Below, in pieces: positions 1-8,678 of a stretch of DNA of 64,000 nucleotides. The DNA comes from ASV31 sp965229765 (GTDB lineage: Bacteria; Pseudomonadota; Alphaproteobacteria; Rhodobacterales; Rhodobacteraceae). Below the pieces are notes generated by a model. That model saw only the letters and a list, made by a program, of their open reading frames with translations. It did not search any database and was not told the origin of the DNA. The stretch is taken from NCBI GenBank assembly GCA_965229765.1, contig CBDDJT010000003.1, forward strand, positions 992,001-1,056,000, read 5' to 3'. Within the stretch, counting starts at the first letter, position 1, and each line of letters begins with the position of its first letter. Made by a program: the position numbers and the translations under genes.

Positions 1-333
1 ATCTACGTCGGCGTGGTCGTGGCGCTGGGCATGATCCTCGACAGCTCGTCCATCATGCTGATCCTCGTGCCGCTGATGCTGCCCGTCGTGCAGCCCATGG
101 GGATCGACCTGATCTGGTTCGGCATCGTCACCGTGATCGCGGTGGAAATCGGCCTTCTCACGCCGCCTTTCGGAATATCGGTCTACGTCATAAAGTCCAC
201 GCTCGACGATCCCTCGATCACGCTGGGCGACATCTTCCGCGGCGCCGCACCCTTCGCCCTGATGATGGCCGCCGTCCTCGGCCTCGTCCTCACCTTCCCC
301 GTCATCGCCACAGGATTGCTGCCCGGACGCTGA
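1..333 (+). CDS. TRAP transporter large permease (DctM-like), C-terminal part
   Basis: This is the end of a gene that begins before the window. The frame is open from base 1 to a TGA at 331-333. The roughly 110 visible residues are strongly hydrophobic and contain the segment GLLTPPFGISVYVIK, typical of the last helices of DctM, the 12-helix permease of tripartite ATP-independent periplasmic transporters. It would sit in the inner membrane and import an organic acid or similar solute with a small permease and a binding protein encoded upstream, outside the window. The cyclase and OsmC genes follow about 80 bp downstream on the same strand and may belong to the same catabolic locus. The substrate cannot be told from this fragment. 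Confidence 0.9.
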   Translation: MYVGVVVALGMILDSSSIMLILVPLMLPVVQPMGIDLIWFGIVTVIAVEIGLLTPPFGISVYVIKSTLDDPSITLGDIFRGAAPFALMMAAVLGLVLTFPVIATGLLPGR

Positions 334-413
334 CCGCTTCTTCTGTTCCCAAATACTCCCGCCGGAGGCACGCCGCAAAGCGGCGTTCCGGCCCAACGGA
401 AAGGACCCGCGCC

Positions 414-1205
414 ATGCCCCGCCGTTTCGTAGATATCTCCGTCGCGCTAGAGGCCGACATCGCCTCGGACCCGCCCATCATGCTGCCCAAGATCACCTAC
501 ATGGCGCATGACGAAACCGCCGGGCAGATCGCCAGCTTCTTTCCCGGCCTGAAGAAGGAGGACCTGCCGGGCGGCGAGGGCTGGGCCATCGAGTTCATGC
601 AGGTCGCCACCCACAACGGCACCCACCTCGACGCACCCTACCACCACCACTCCACCATGGACGGCGGCAAGCGCGCGATCACCATCGACGAGGTGCCGCT
701 GGAGTGGTGCATGAACCCCGGCGTCAAGCTCGACTTCCGCCACCTGCCGGACGGCCATCTCGTGAGTGCGGCAGAGGTCGAGGCAGAGCTTGCCCGCATC
801 GGCCACGACCTGCAGCCGCTGGACATCGTCGTGGTCAACACGGCGGCCGGCGCGAAATACGGGCAGGACGACTATATCCACGCCGGCTGCGGCATGGGCC
901 GCGAGGCGACGATGTACCTGCTGGAACGCGGGGTGCGCGTCACCGGAACCGACGCCTGGTCCTGGGACGCGCCCTTCTCGCATACCGCGAAACGCTGGGC
1001 GGCGACCCACGACCCCTCGATCATCTGGGAAGGCCACCGCGCGTCGATGGACATCGGCTATTGCCACATGGAGAAACTGTCGAACCTCGAAAGCCTGCCC
1101 GCCAGCGGCTTCACGATCAGCTGCTTTCCGGTGAAGATAAAGGCCGCCTCTGGCGGGTTCACCCGCGCGGTCGCGATCTTCGAGGACGAAGGCGGCGCGG
1201 CATGA
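414..1205 (+). CDS. Cyclase family (kynurenine formamidase-like) metal hydrolase
   Basis: A 263-residue protein of the cyclase/KynB-like metal-dependent hydrolase family. The signature HNGTHLDAPYHHH lies at residues 67-79. Its His and Asp residues (H67, H71, D73, H77) match the divalent metal ligands of this family, which hydrolyses amides, esters or cyclic compounds. Length is normal for the family. The stop overlaps the start of the OsmC gene by 4 bp (ATGA), so the two are probably translationally coupled. The TRAP permease gene ends 80 bp upstream, so a role in degrading the imported compound is plausible but only inferred. The exact substrate is unknown. Confidence 0.85.
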   Translation: MPRRFVDISVALEADIASDPPIMLPKITYMAHDETAGQIASFFPGLKKEDLPGGEGWAIEFMQVATHNGTHLDAPYHHHSTMDGGKRAITIDEVPLEWCMNPGVKLDFRHLPDGHLVSAAEVEAELARIGHDLQPLDIVVVNTAAGAKYGQDDYIHAGCGMGREATMYLLERGVRVTGTDAWSWDAPFSHTAKRWAATHDPSIIWEGHRASMDIGYCHMEKLSNLESLPASGFTISCFPVKIKAASGGFTRAVAIFEDEGGAA

Positions 1206-1708
1206 CCGGCGCGCCCGTCACCCCCGACACGATCTCGCGCGCGGTGGTGCGCTTCGACTGCACCGGAACGGCCACGGGCAAGATGCGCAACGAACTGGAC
1301 GTGCGCATGGTCAGCCCGATGGAAGAGCACTTCACGCTCGCCACCGACGAGGGCCCGTTCCATGGCGGCGACGCCACCGCGCCGCCGCCGCTGGCGCTGT
1401 TCGTGGGCAGCCTGACGGGCTGCATCATGACGCAGCTGCGCGCCTTCGCGAAACGGCTGGACGTGCCGCTCGACGGCCTGCGCGTCGAGACGCGGGTGGA
1501 GTGGGACTGGGAGGCGACGGGACGAACCTACGAGACCGCGCCAAAAAGCTTCGAGATCGACGTCTTCATCGACAGCGCCGCGCCGCGCGACCGGGTCGCG
1601 GCGCTGGTGGCCGCCGCCAAGCGGGGCTGTTTCATCGAACAGACGCTGGGCCGGGCCAACACCATCCGCCACCGCATCCGCGATGGCGACGGCTGGATCG
1701 ACGCATGA
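1202..1708 (+). CDS. OsmC family protein
   Basis: A 168-residue OsmC/Ohr-fold protein. The two conserved redox cysteines are visible, C74 in TGCIMTQLR and C143 in RGCFIEQTL, and the spacing fits the OsmC peroxide-reductase fold. Such proteins reduce organic hydroperoxides in the cytoplasm, although many stand-alone OsmC paralogues have unknown substrates. I chose the ATG at 1202 because it overlaps the cyclase stop as ATGA. A longer in-frame opening exists upstream, but it only reads through the cyclase gene in another frame. The gene ends just before the convergent palindrome-rich spacer. Confidence 0.85.
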   Translation: MTGAPVTPDTISRAVVRFDCTGTATGKMRNELDVRMVSPMEEHFTLATDEGPFHGGDATAPPPLALFVGSLTGCIMTQLRAFAKRLDVPLDGLRVETRVEWDWEATGRTYETAPKSFEIDVFIDSAAPRDRVAALVAAAKRGCFIEQTLGRANTIRHRIRDGDGWIDA

Positions 1709-1725
1709 CCTGACCGCCCCGCGGC

Positions 1726-1749
1726 GCAAGGTTTTTCGAAAAACCTTGC
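1726..1749. repeat. TTCGAA-centred perfect palindrome, copy 1
   Basis: A 24-bp perfect palindrome with half-site GCAAGGTTTTTC and centre TTCGAA. It lies in the spacer between the convergent OsmC and MpaB-like genes. It belongs to the family of six described under findings. It could form a cruciform in DNA or a long hairpin in either transcript. Confidence 0.85.
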
Positions 1750-1771
1750 CCGGCCCGGATCACCGGGCCGG
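1750..1771. terminator. GC-rich hairpin between convergent genes
   Basis: CCGGCCCGG and its exact complement CCGGGCCGG flank a 4-base loop (ATCA). The stem is 9 bp of pure G-C, directly after palindrome copy 1. There is no following T tract, so classical intrinsic termination is uncertain. The position between two converging genes still suggests transcript ending in one or both directions. Confidence 0.5.
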
Positions 1772-1812
1772 TCTTCCCCCGCCACCGGCGGCGCGGCGCC
1801 GGGCGGAGGCCA

Positions 1813-1836
1813 GCAAATTCCTTCGAAGGAATTTGC
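1813..1836. repeat. TTCGAA-centred perfect palindrome, copy 2
   Basis: A 24-bp perfect palindrome with half-site GCAAATTCCTTC. It lies 10 bp beyond the stop of the MpaB-like gene. It shares the TTCGAA centre and the GC...GC ends with copy 1, but the arm sequence between them differs. Confidence 0.85.
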
Positions 1837-1846
1837 CCGCGCGGCG

Positions 1847-2695
1847 TCAGCCGCGCGGCGCCCGGAACGTGCCCAGCGTCTCGATGGTGTAGCCGCCCGG
1901 ATAGGTCGGGCGCCGCCGTTGCGTGATGCGCCGGGGACGGCGGCGCGCGGGCAGCACCCACAGGATCAGCGCCCGCGCCCTCAGCCCGCCAAACACCGCC
2001 CGCTCCACCCAGCGGGGCGGATCGGCAAAGCCCATCGCGCGGCGCAGGGGCGCGTCGCACATCGCGTGCACCGCCGGCCGGCCCAGCGGGACAAGCCGGC
2101 GTGGCAGGTAGAAGGACAACAGCAGATCGCGCGTCAGACCGCCGATCTCGGCATTCGTCTCGGCATAGGCGAAATGCCGGGCCTCGTAGGCGCGGTTGAA
2201 GGCGTCGAAGGCCTCATAGGTTTCCGGAATGTCCGCGATCCCCATCCGCGCGCCCAGCGCCCGATAATAGAGCACGCCCGCCTCGACCTCCGCCCCCGTC
2301 AGCGGCCGCCTGCCGAAGCGGTCGATCCAGCGGCGGGGCTCTAGCACGAACGTGGACAGGACATAGAGCATGTCCTCGTTGGCGATGCGGAACCGACCGT
2401 GCATGTCGTTGATCCGCGCCAGCGCCGCCTGCCCGCGCGCGCTGTCCTGCCCGTTCTCGGCGATCTCGGACAGCAGCAGTTCGGTGTCGTCGTAGCGCTT
2501 GCGCGTGCGGTCGCGAAACTCGCCCGTGCGCGACAACAGGCTGGAAATCGACGGCACGGCGTAGGTGCGGAAGAGCGCGAACTCCAGCGCCTTTTCGGTG
2601 TCCCACGCGAATTCGCAGGTGCTCAGCAGGAAGCCGATCCGCTCATACTCGGTCGCGGGATCCAGAGCCGCGATCTCGCGGGTCCAGCGTGACAC
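1847..2695 (-). CDS. Oxygenase MpaB family protein (DUF2236)
   Basis: A 282-residue protein resembling the MpaB/latex-clearing-protein (DUF2236) family. These are mostly helical heme b proteins, some of which cleave hydrocarbon or polyprenyl chains oxidatively. Supporting segments are FVLEPRRWIDRFGRRPLTGAE near the middle and the later YLPRRLVPLGRPA helix region. Conserved histidines that could ligate heme include H183 and nearby residues, but I cannot assign the ligand. The start is GTG (2693-2695), 11 bp after the rpe stop, so rpe and this gene are probably co-transcribed. The substrate is unknown. Confidence 0.7.
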   Translation of the reverse strand: MSRWTREIAALDPATEYERIGFLLSTCEFAWDTEKALEFALFRTYAVPSISSLLSRTGEFRDRTRKRYDDTELLLSEIAENGQDSARGQAALARINDMHGRFRIANEDMLYVLSTFVLEPRRWIDRFGRRPLTGAEVEAGVLYYRALGARMGIADIPETYEAFDAFNRAYEARHFAYAETNAEIGGLTRDLLLSFYLPRRLVPLGRPAVHAMCDAPLRRAMGFADPPRWVERAVFGGLRARALILWVLPARRRPRRITQRRRPTYPGGYTIETLGTFRAPRG

Positions 2696-2706
2696 GGCCC
2701 CCGCGC

Positions 2707-3393
2707 CTACCGCGCCGCCTCGGCCGCCGCCCGGATCGCGCGGATATTGGCGCCGTAGACCTCGGGGGCGTCCACCGATCCGCCCTTGAAGACACCCGAT
2801 CCCGCCACCAGCACGTCCGCGCCCGCCGCCGCCACCAGCGGTGCGGTTTCCGGCGTCACACCGCCGTCGATCTCGACATGCACGGGCCGGTCGCCAATCA
2901 TCGCGCGCAGCTGGCGCACCTTGCCCGTCATGTCGATGAAGCTTTGCCCGCCGAAGCCCGGGTTCACCGTCATCACGCAGACCAGATCGATCAGGTCCAG
3001 CACATGCGCGACCGCCTCGGCCGGGGTGCCCGGGTTCAGCGCGACGCCCGCCTTCATCCCCGCCGCGCGGATCGCCTGCAGCGTGCGGTGGATGTGCGGC
3101 CCGGCCTCGACATGGGCGGTCAGGATGTCGGCGCCGGCATCGGCGTAGGCCTGAATGTAGGGATCCACCGGCGCGATCATCAGGTGCACGTCCATCACCG
3201 TCTTTACATGCGGCCGGAACGCCTTGACCGCCGGCGGCCCGAAGGTGAGGTTCGGAACGAAATGCCCGTCCATCACGTCCACATGGACCCAGTCGGCGCC
3301 CTGCGTCTCGATCGCCCGGATCTCGGCCCCGAAATTGGCGAAATCGGCGGACAGGATAGACGGCGCGATCTTGATGGAACGGTCAGGGGTCAT
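2707..3393 (-). CDS. rpe: Ribulose-phosphate 3-epimerase
   Basis: Interconverts D-ribulose 5-phosphate and D-xylulose 5-phosphate in the pentose phosphate and Calvin cycles. The 228-residue product begins MTPDRSIKIAPSILSADF, the usual N-terminus of Rpe. It carries the metal-site and barrel motifs HVDVMDGHFVPN, VHLMI, MTVNPGFGGQSF and VEIDGGV. I chose the ATG at 3391-3393 over an upstream in-frame ATG at 3423 because GGAG lies 8 bp before it and the length then matches the family. The MpaB-like gene follows after 11 bp. Confidence 0.95.
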   Translation of the reverse strand: MTPDRSIKIAPSILSADFANFGAEIRAIETQGADWVHVDVMDGHFVPNLTFGPPAVKAFRPHVKTVMDVHLMIAPVDPYIQAYADAGADILTAHVEAGPHIHRTLQAIRAAGMKAGVALNPGTPAEAVAHVLDLIDLVCVMTVNPGFGGQSFIDMTGKVRQLRAMIGDRPVHVEIDGGVTPETAPLVAAAGADVLVAGSGVFKGGSVDAPEVYGANIRAIRAAAEAAR

Positions 3394-3535
3394 GGCTGCA
3401 CTCCGGGTTTGCGGCGTTCCCATAGCCCGCCCCGCGCGCCCCGTCGAGAGGCCTGCGCCCCGGGTCCGCGACCTTCAATCGCGACCGGCGCGCCGCCTGC
3501 CCCCGTGGCATCCGGCAGTGTCTGGCGCGGTGACG

Positions 3536-4978
3536 TCATCCCCGCTGCGCCACGTCGGGCGGCGGGCTTGCCCCGGACGCGCCCAGCGCGAGCGCCGCCT
3601 CGGGCCCGCCGTGCCGCTCGATCAGCGCGGCCTGATCGGCAAAGGCCTGCGCATCCGCGGCATCGGGATCGCAGATTGCGCGCAGCGCCGCGTCCATCTC
3701 GGCCAGAACCCCCGCCCGCTCCGGGTCGCAGGCCAGGTTCACCAGTTCCTCGGGGTCCGTCTCCAGATCGAAAAGCTCGGGCGGGAAACCGACGTAATGG
3801 TTGTACTTCCATCGCCCGCGCCGCAGCATGAACGCGCCAGAGACCGAACCGACCGCGTGATATTCGCTGAACACCGGGCGCTCTGGCTCGGCGGGCGCAT
3901 TGGCGATGTCGTAAAGACTGCGCATCCCCTCGGCCGCGTCGATCCCGGTCCCGAAATGCTCGGCAATCGTCACCGACAGGTCCAGCAGGCTGACAGGCGT
4001 GTCACAGGTGCCCGGCGTGATTCCCGGCCCCGCCATCATCAGCGGCACGGCCACGCTTTCCTCGTAGAGGTTCGACTTGCCCCAAAGCCCCCGCGCGCCA
4101 AGGTTGTCGCCATGGTCCGACGTGTAGACAACCGTGGTGTCCCCGCCGTATCCCGCAGCCTCGAGCGACTGAAGGATGCACCCCACATTGTGGTCCAGCC
4201 ACGTGCACAGCCCGTAATAGGCCGCGATGGCGCGCAGGCGCTCGTCCTCGTCACGGAACTTGGCCTCGCTGTCCATGAAGGACGCCTGCTTGTCCACCCA
4301 GGGGTGCCGTGCATGGCCGTCGCGCGGGTGCAGTTTGACCGGCGGCAGGCTGTCCGTCGGATAGAGGTCATAGAACTCCTGCGGCACCACCAGCGGGAAA
4401 TGCGGCGCCACCAGCCCGACATAAAGGCACCATGGCCGGTCGTCGCCAGAGGCGCGGCGGGCGTGCAGCCAGTCCTCGGTGCGGGCGGTCACGGCAGCGT
4501 CGTAATCGGTGTATTTGCTGGTGCCCGGGCCGACATGATCCCCCAGCATCCGCCCCCCGCGCGGGGTCCGCTCGTTCTCGCGCCGGATAGAGGCCCAGAC
4601 CATCCCGACGCCGCCCGCCACCATCATCGGGATATGTTCCACGTCGAAACCGGCAGGATCCCCGGCAGCCCGATAGTGCAGCTTGCCGATCGATTCCACC
4701 GGCACGCCGCTGGCCTGAAGCGCATGACCCCAGCCGGGGACAGACCCGTCATAGGGCATGGCGTTGTCCCACATCCGCGTCTGGTGCGCATAGCGGCCGG
4801 TGGCGAAACTGGCCCGCGCGGGCACGCAGATCGGCGAGGGCGTGTAGGCATTGGCAAAGCGCATCGATCGGGCCGCCAGCGCGTCGATATGCGGCGTCTG
4901 GACGAACGGATGCCCGGCACAGCCCATCGCGCGCGACTGGTGCTCATCGGACATGATGACAAGTAGGTTCGTGGTCAT
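3536..4978 (-). CDS. Type I sulfatase
   Basis: A 480-residue alkaline-phosphatase-superfamily sulfatase. The formylglycine site reads CVPARASFATGR starting at C51, a clean C-x-P-x-R followed by x4-TG. N-terminal metal-binding residues lie in VIMSDEH, and the second metal region is YTSDHGDNLGARGLWGK. No signal peptide is visible, so it is probably cytoplasmic. It would hydrolyse a sulfate ester to alcohol and sulfate after Cys-to-formylglycine conversion by a maturase not in this window. It is about 480 residues against 550 for the other two sulfatases here, and its sequence is clearly different. Choline-sulfatase-like specificity is possible but not shown. Confidence 0.88.
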   Translation of the reverse strand: MTTNLLVIMSDEHQSRAMGCAGHPFVQTPHIDALAARSMRFANAYTPSPICVPARASFATGRYAHQTRMWDNAMPYDGSVPGWGHALQASGVPVESIGKLHYRAAGDPAGFDVEHIPMMVAGGVGMVWASIRRENERTPRGGRMLGDHVGPGTSKYTDYDAAVTARTEDWLHARRASGDDRPWCLYVGLVAPHFPLVVPQEFYDLYPTDSLPPVKLHPRDGHARHPWVDKQASFMDSEAKFRDEDERLRAIAAYYGLCTWLDHNVGCILQSLEAAGYGGDTTVVYTSDHGDNLGARGLWGKSNLYEESVAVPLMMAGPGITPGTCDTPVSLLDLSVTIAEHFGTGIDAAEGMRSLYDIANAPAEPERPVFSEYHAVGSVSGAFMLRRGRWKYNHYVGFPPELFDLETDPEELVNLACDPERAGVLAEMDAALRAICDPDAADAQAFADQAALIERHGGPEAALALGASGASPPPDVAQRG

Positions 4979-5222
4979 GACAGGTGGTTCCTTTGGTCTG
5001 CGGCGGCCTGGCGCTTGTCCGGCGCACGCGGACGCGCCGCCGCACCTACGGTCCGCTTCGCGCTCGTCCGCGCAAGGCGACAGGTCGGCAACGGTCGCGG
5101 CTGCACGGGTTCTGCATCGGCGGTCGGGTCGGAAATCTCGGCCAAGGTCGTCTCCTTGCCGGTATGTTTCCCGGATAACGCCACGGGTTCAACTGCATCG
5201 TTGCGCCCTCACCACCTGACCC
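4979..5222. other. Non-coding stretch upstream of the sulfatase
   Basis: About 240 bases between the sulfatase start and the RpiR-like remnant. Short open frames exist on both strands, but their composition is rich in Arg, Pro and Ala and matches no family I know. The sulfatase promoter should lie here. I see no clear -35/-10 pair or operator. Confidence 0.4.
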
Positions 5223-5495
5223 TCATGCGACACAGGCCCCGTTGTCCAGCGGCCATGCCCATGAGGCGGCGATGCTGTCTGGCACATGCGGCGATCGCGC
5301 CACCATCTGCGCCACCGGGGTCTGGGCCAGAGTGGACGCCGCGCGAGGATCCGGCCACGCCTGCGGCCCGTCCTTGGGCGGCAAGAGGACCGGTTCGGCC
5401 CTGCCGACGATCGGCGACGCAAGGCTGTCGGTGATCGCCACGAACGGCGACGCGGCATCGCCGCCTCGCAGCGCGCGGTCGAGGTGCCCCGGCAC
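5223..5495 (-). pseudogene. Possible remnant of an RpiR-family regulator (SIS domain end)
   Basis: A 90-residue open frame. Its piece PFVAITDSLASPIVGRAEPVLL resembles the sugar-isomerase (SIS) domain of MurR/RpiR regulators, where a run like VVAITDSxLSPLAxxADxVL is common. There is no helix-turn-helix part and no good ribosome site. The neighbouring pieces (a membrane-permease tail and a shortened UspA) also look like remnants, which supports a decayed transporter-regulator locus. This rests on a short motif only and could be chance. Confidence 0.33.
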
Positions 5496-5519
5496 CGGAT
5501 GCCGGAGAGGGTCTTCTAA

Positions 5520-5591
5520 ATCCCCGCCCTGCTGCTATTGGGGCTCGTGATACTGCTGCACCACCGCCGCCAGACCAAACCGGCGTTCTAG
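5520..5591 (+). pseudogene. Remnant of a membrane permease C-terminus
   Basis: A 23-codon open stretch ending in TAG encodes a hydrophobic helix followed by a basic tail (IPALLLLGLVILLHHRRQTK...). It stops 12 bp before the UspA-like gene. In many TRAP loci a UspA gene follows the large permease directly, so this is most simply read as the last helix of a lost permease. It is too short for a firm assignment. Confidence 0.35.
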
Positions 5592-5603
5592 AAAGGCAAG
5601 GCC

Positions 5604-5840
5604 ATGTTCAAGACCGTCCTTCTGCCCGTCGATCTGTCCTCCCCGCCCAGATGGGAAAACGTGCTGCACACCGCCGCCGTCCTACGCGATCGCGCGATCA
5701 TCGCGGCCGCGCACGGGCTGGAGGTCGGAGCCATCGCCATGGTCTCGCCCCGGCGGGAACCGTCGGACGACCGGCCGGGCCCGAACGCCGCCCGCGCCGT
5801 CTGCCACGCCCGCCGGTCGGTCTTCGTGGTCTGGGGCTAG
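5604..5840 (+). pseudogene. Universal stress protein (UspA) with an internal deletion
   Basis: A 78-residue frame joining the two ends of a UspA domain. The start MFKTVLLPVDLSSPP matches the first beta-strand and ATP-binding Asp of UspA. The end RAVCHARRSVFVVWG matches the last helix and strand (usually like VLRHAxCPVLVVR). The normal length is about 140-150 residues, so roughly half is missing and the G-x2-G-x9-GS nucleotide motif is absent. The ribosome site (AAAGG, 7 bp before ATG) is intact and the stop lies 4 bp before the aminotransferase start, so it may still be translated as a leader that couples to that gene. Confidence 0.6.
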
Positions 5841-5844
5841 CGGC

Positions 5845-7170
5845 ATGGCGAACCACCTTTTCGGCCGCTCGCCGGCCTCCCTGCCCGTCGCCGTCCGCGG
5901 TGAAGGCTGTTATATCCACGATGCGCAGGGCCGTGCCTATCTCGACGGCTCTGGCGGGGCGGCCGTGTCCTGCCTCGGCCATTCCGATGAAAAGGTCCGC
6001 GCCGCGATCCGCGCCCAGCTCGACCGCCTTGCCTTTGCCCACACCGGCTTTTTCAACACCGAGGCTGCCATGGGGCTGGCCGACAAGCTGATCGCCAACG
6101 CACCCGATGGAATCGACCGCGTCTACCTGCTGTCTGGCGGATCCGAAGCCGTAGAGGCGGCAATCAAGCTCGCACGCCAGTTTTGGCTCGAAATCGGCCA
6201 GCCCGGACGGCACAAGCTGATTGCCCGGCGGCAAAGCTATCACGGCAACACGCTGGGTGCGCTGGCCGCTGGCGGCAACGCCGGGCGGCGCGAGAATTAC
6301 GCACCGCTTCTGGTGGAAACCCACCACATCGACCCCTGCTTCGACTATCGCCACCGCGCCGAGGGCGAGACGCCCGAGGCCTACGCCGAACGCGCCGCAA
6401 ACGCGCTGGAACACGAGATCCTGCGCCTCGGTCCCGAAACCGTGATGGCCTTCATCGCCGAACCCGTGGTCGGCGCGACGGCGGGCGCGGTGCCCCCGGT
6501 CGGGGACTATTTCCGGCGCATCCGCCAGATCTGCGACCGCCACGGTGTCCTGCTGATCCTTGACGAGGTGATGTGTGGCATGGGCCGCACCGGCACGTTC
6601 TTCGCCTGCGAACAGGACGGGATCGCGCCGGACATCGTGACCATCGCCAAGGGGCTGGGGGCGGGATACGCCCCCCTTGGCGCCATGCTGTGCAGCGCCA
6701 CCATCCATGACGCCATCGCGCAAGGCTCTGGCAGTTTCCAGCACGGGCACACCTATCACGCCCACCCGCTGGCCGCCGCCGCCGGGCAGGCAGTGCTGGG
6801 CCGTATCCTCGACGACGGGCTTCTTGAACAGGTGCGCGCGCGCGGCGACACGCTGAACGCCGCGCTGCACGCCCGGTTCGGCCATCACCCGCACGTGGGC
6901 GACATCCGGGGCCGCGGGCTGTTCCGGGCCATCGAACTGGTCGAGGATCGCGACACCAAGCGCAGCTTCGACCCCGCGCGCAAGATCCACGCCCGCGTCA
7001 AGGCGCGCGCCATGGACGCGGGGCTGATCTGCTACCCGGCGGGCGGCACCGTCGACGGCAGGCGGGGCGACCACGTGCTGCTGGCCCCGCCCTTCATCAT
7101 CACCGATGACGAAATTGACCTTCTGGTCGACCGTCTGGCCGGCGCGGTTGACGCCGCACTGGCCGCCTGA
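5845..7170 (+). CDS. Class-III (PLP-dependent) aminotransferase
   Basis: A 441-residue fold-type I, class-III aminotransferase of the family that includes omega-amino acid:pyruvate, taurine:pyruvate and diamine transaminases. The PLP lysine is K269 in TIAKGLGAGYAPLGA. The PLP-pyridine Asp is D240 in LILDEVMCGMGRTG, and the phosphate-binding region is LSGGSEAVEAA. Full length, with no signal peptide. It starts 4 bp after the UspA remnant. The amino donor cannot be inferred from sequence alone. Confidence 0.9.
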   Translation: MANHLFGRSPASLPVAVRGEGCYIHDAQGRAYLDGSGGAAVSCLGHSDEKVRAAIRAQLDRLAFAHTGFFNTEAAMGLADKLIANAPDGIDRVYLLSGGSEAVEAAIKLARQFWLEIGQPGRHKLIARRQSYHGNTLGALAAGGNAGRRENYAPLLVETHHIDPCFDYRHRAEGETPEAYAERAANALEHEILRLGPETVMAFIAEPVVGATAGAVPPVGDYFRRIRQICDRHGVLLILDEVMCGMGRTGTFFACEQDGIAPDIVTIAKGLGAGYAPLGAMLCSATIHDAIAQGSGSFQHGHTYHAHPLAAAAGQAVLGRILDDGLLEQVRARGDTLNAALHARFGHHPHVGDIRGRGLFRAIELVEDRDTKRSFDPARKIHARVKARAMDAGLICYPAGGTVDGRRGDHVLLAPPFIITDDEIDLLVDRLAGAVDAALAA

Positions 7171-7259
7171 TCCCGAAGGCGCCAGCCGCCGATCACGGAA
7201 AAATCACGGCGATGTCCCAGGCAGGGGCCACACTGGTCCCTGCCGAAGGACGCCCGCCC

Positions 7260-8567
7260 ATGTTCGCCCCCGCCAGACAGACCCGACCGCCGCGCCGAGA
7301 CCCCGCGCAACACGTCGCGCTGCCGCGGAACGCGGGGTACTTCTTTCCCGCCGCCGCTCCGGCGGAACCACGCTCCGCCGACGCCATCGACGCCCTTGCC
7401 CGGGCCCTGGCCGATCAGCCGCGCCCCACGCCGGACCGTGCACCGATCCCTGCGCTCTATGCCGACTGGGCCGAACTCGTGGCGCGCGATCTGGGCTGCG
7501 CCTTCCCGGCGACGCCCCCCCGGGACGCCGGCGCCGGCGCCGGTGCCGGTGCCAAGGCCGGTGCAGGGCAATCGGACAGCGCGTCCCTGCAAGGCGCCGG
7601 CACCGGCCGTCTGGACCTGTCGCCTGTCTTTGGTGAACCGCGCCTTTCCCACGGCTGGCTGGCAAGAGCGCTTGACCGGGCACAGCGCCGCCTGCTCTCC
7701 GCAGCGCCCGCCGCGGGCCAGTGCGCAGGCACTGCCGAGGCCGCGGGCGCATGGGCCCGCCGTCAGGTCAGCTGGAGCTGGCAATGGCTGGTGCTCAACC
7801 AGTTCCTGCCCACGATCGCGGATGACTGGATTCTGGCCGAGGTGGTCCGGGACGGCGCCCCGCTCTACCGCCAGTTCCGCGCCAGCATGGCGCCCGGACG
7901 GACCGGCGACCTTCCGGTTCCGGTCGAGTTCAGTTGCGCGGCCTTCGGCTTTGTCGCATCGATGGCGCGGCCCGGCCGCCCCGACCCCGGAATGCCCGGC
8001 TTTGCCCTTGCGGCGCTGCGGGTGCTGGACCCGATGGCAGCTGCGGCGGGCATCGCGACCGGCCCGGCCCCCGGCATCGGGCGCATGGCTTCGACCGCGC
8101 GGCGCATCGACACCTGCATCGCCCCCACTCCCGACGCCGCCGAACCCGCCGCCGCACTGGCGCGTGACCACCTGCGGGCGGGCCTGCGGATCGACCTTCC
8201 CAGTGCACAGGCCTGCCTCGACGCGCTGGAGGAGATGGGCATCGTCCTGCCGCGTCTCTCGCCCGATGAACTCGCCACGGGCTCCGCCGCCGCCGCGATC
8301 CGCGCCGGCCGCTTCGATCTGGACACACCCCTCTGGTTCTACATCCTCAAAGAGGCGGAGCTGCGCGAACACGGTGCCCGGCTTGGCGCACTGGGAAGCC
8401 GGCTGGTGGCCGAGACACTGGTGGGCATCGTCCAGACCGACCCGACCTCATACTGGCAGGCGGGCGGCTCGGACGCGGGGCGCTGGCACCCGAACGACGG
8501 CCCGAAACCGCTGGCGCGCCCGCTCAGCAGCCTTGAGGAGATCCTGCACGTGGCCCACGCACCATAG
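7260..8567 (+). CDS. Animal-heme-peroxidase-family protein lacking heme histidines
   Basis: A 435-residue homologue of bacterial animal-type heme peroxidases. Landmarks in order are NAGYFFP (25-30), ALYADWAELVARDLG (65-79), LDLSPVFG (118-125), WQWLVLNQFLP (175-184), PVEFSCAAFGFVASM (221-235), LDLPSAQ and PLWFYILKEAELREHG. In active members the second block reads like TYFGQFIDHDIT and the fifth like PVEFSxAAYRFGHSM. Here distal Gln, Asp and His are E72, A75 and R76, and the proximal His is A233. It therefore probably cannot bind or use heme normally. Residues 90-103 form a Gly-Ala repeat insert. I chose ATG 7260 because AAGGA lies 9 bp upstream. No signal peptide is visible. It is the first gene of the peroxidase-haloperoxidase-subtilase island. 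Confidence 0.75.
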   Translation: MFAPARQTRPPRRDPAQHVALPRNAGYFFPAAAPAEPRSADAIDALARALADQPRPTPDRAPIPALYADWAELVARDLGCAFPATPPRDAGAGAGAGAKAGAGQSDSASLQGAGTGRLDLSPVFGEPRLSHGWLARALDRAQRRLLSAAPAAGQCAGTAEAAGAWARRQVSWSWQWLVLNQFLPTIADDWILAEVVRDGAPLYRQFRASMAPGRTGDLPVPVEFSCAAFGFVASMARPGRPDPGMPGFALAALRVLDPMAAAAGIATGPAPGIGRMASTARRIDTCIAPTPDAAEPAAALARDHLRAGLRIDLPSAQACLDALEEMGIVLPRLSPDELATGSAAAAIRAGRFDLDTPLWFYILKEAELREHGARLGALGSRLVAETLVGIVQTDPTSYWQAGGSDAGRWHPNDGPKPLARPLSSLEEILHVAHAP

Positions 8568-8678
8568 CCGCACCAACGCCCGCGCCCGGCCGCCAAACGG
8601 GCTTGCCGGGCTTCTCGTATCGACTACCCTGACACGGCCAGTTTCCAGATGCCGTGACAAGTGACCCGGAGGACCGAG

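Noticed and set aside
1726..1836. TTCGAA palindromes as mobile-element ends
   Set aside because: No transposase and no target duplication nearby, and the arms differ between copies.
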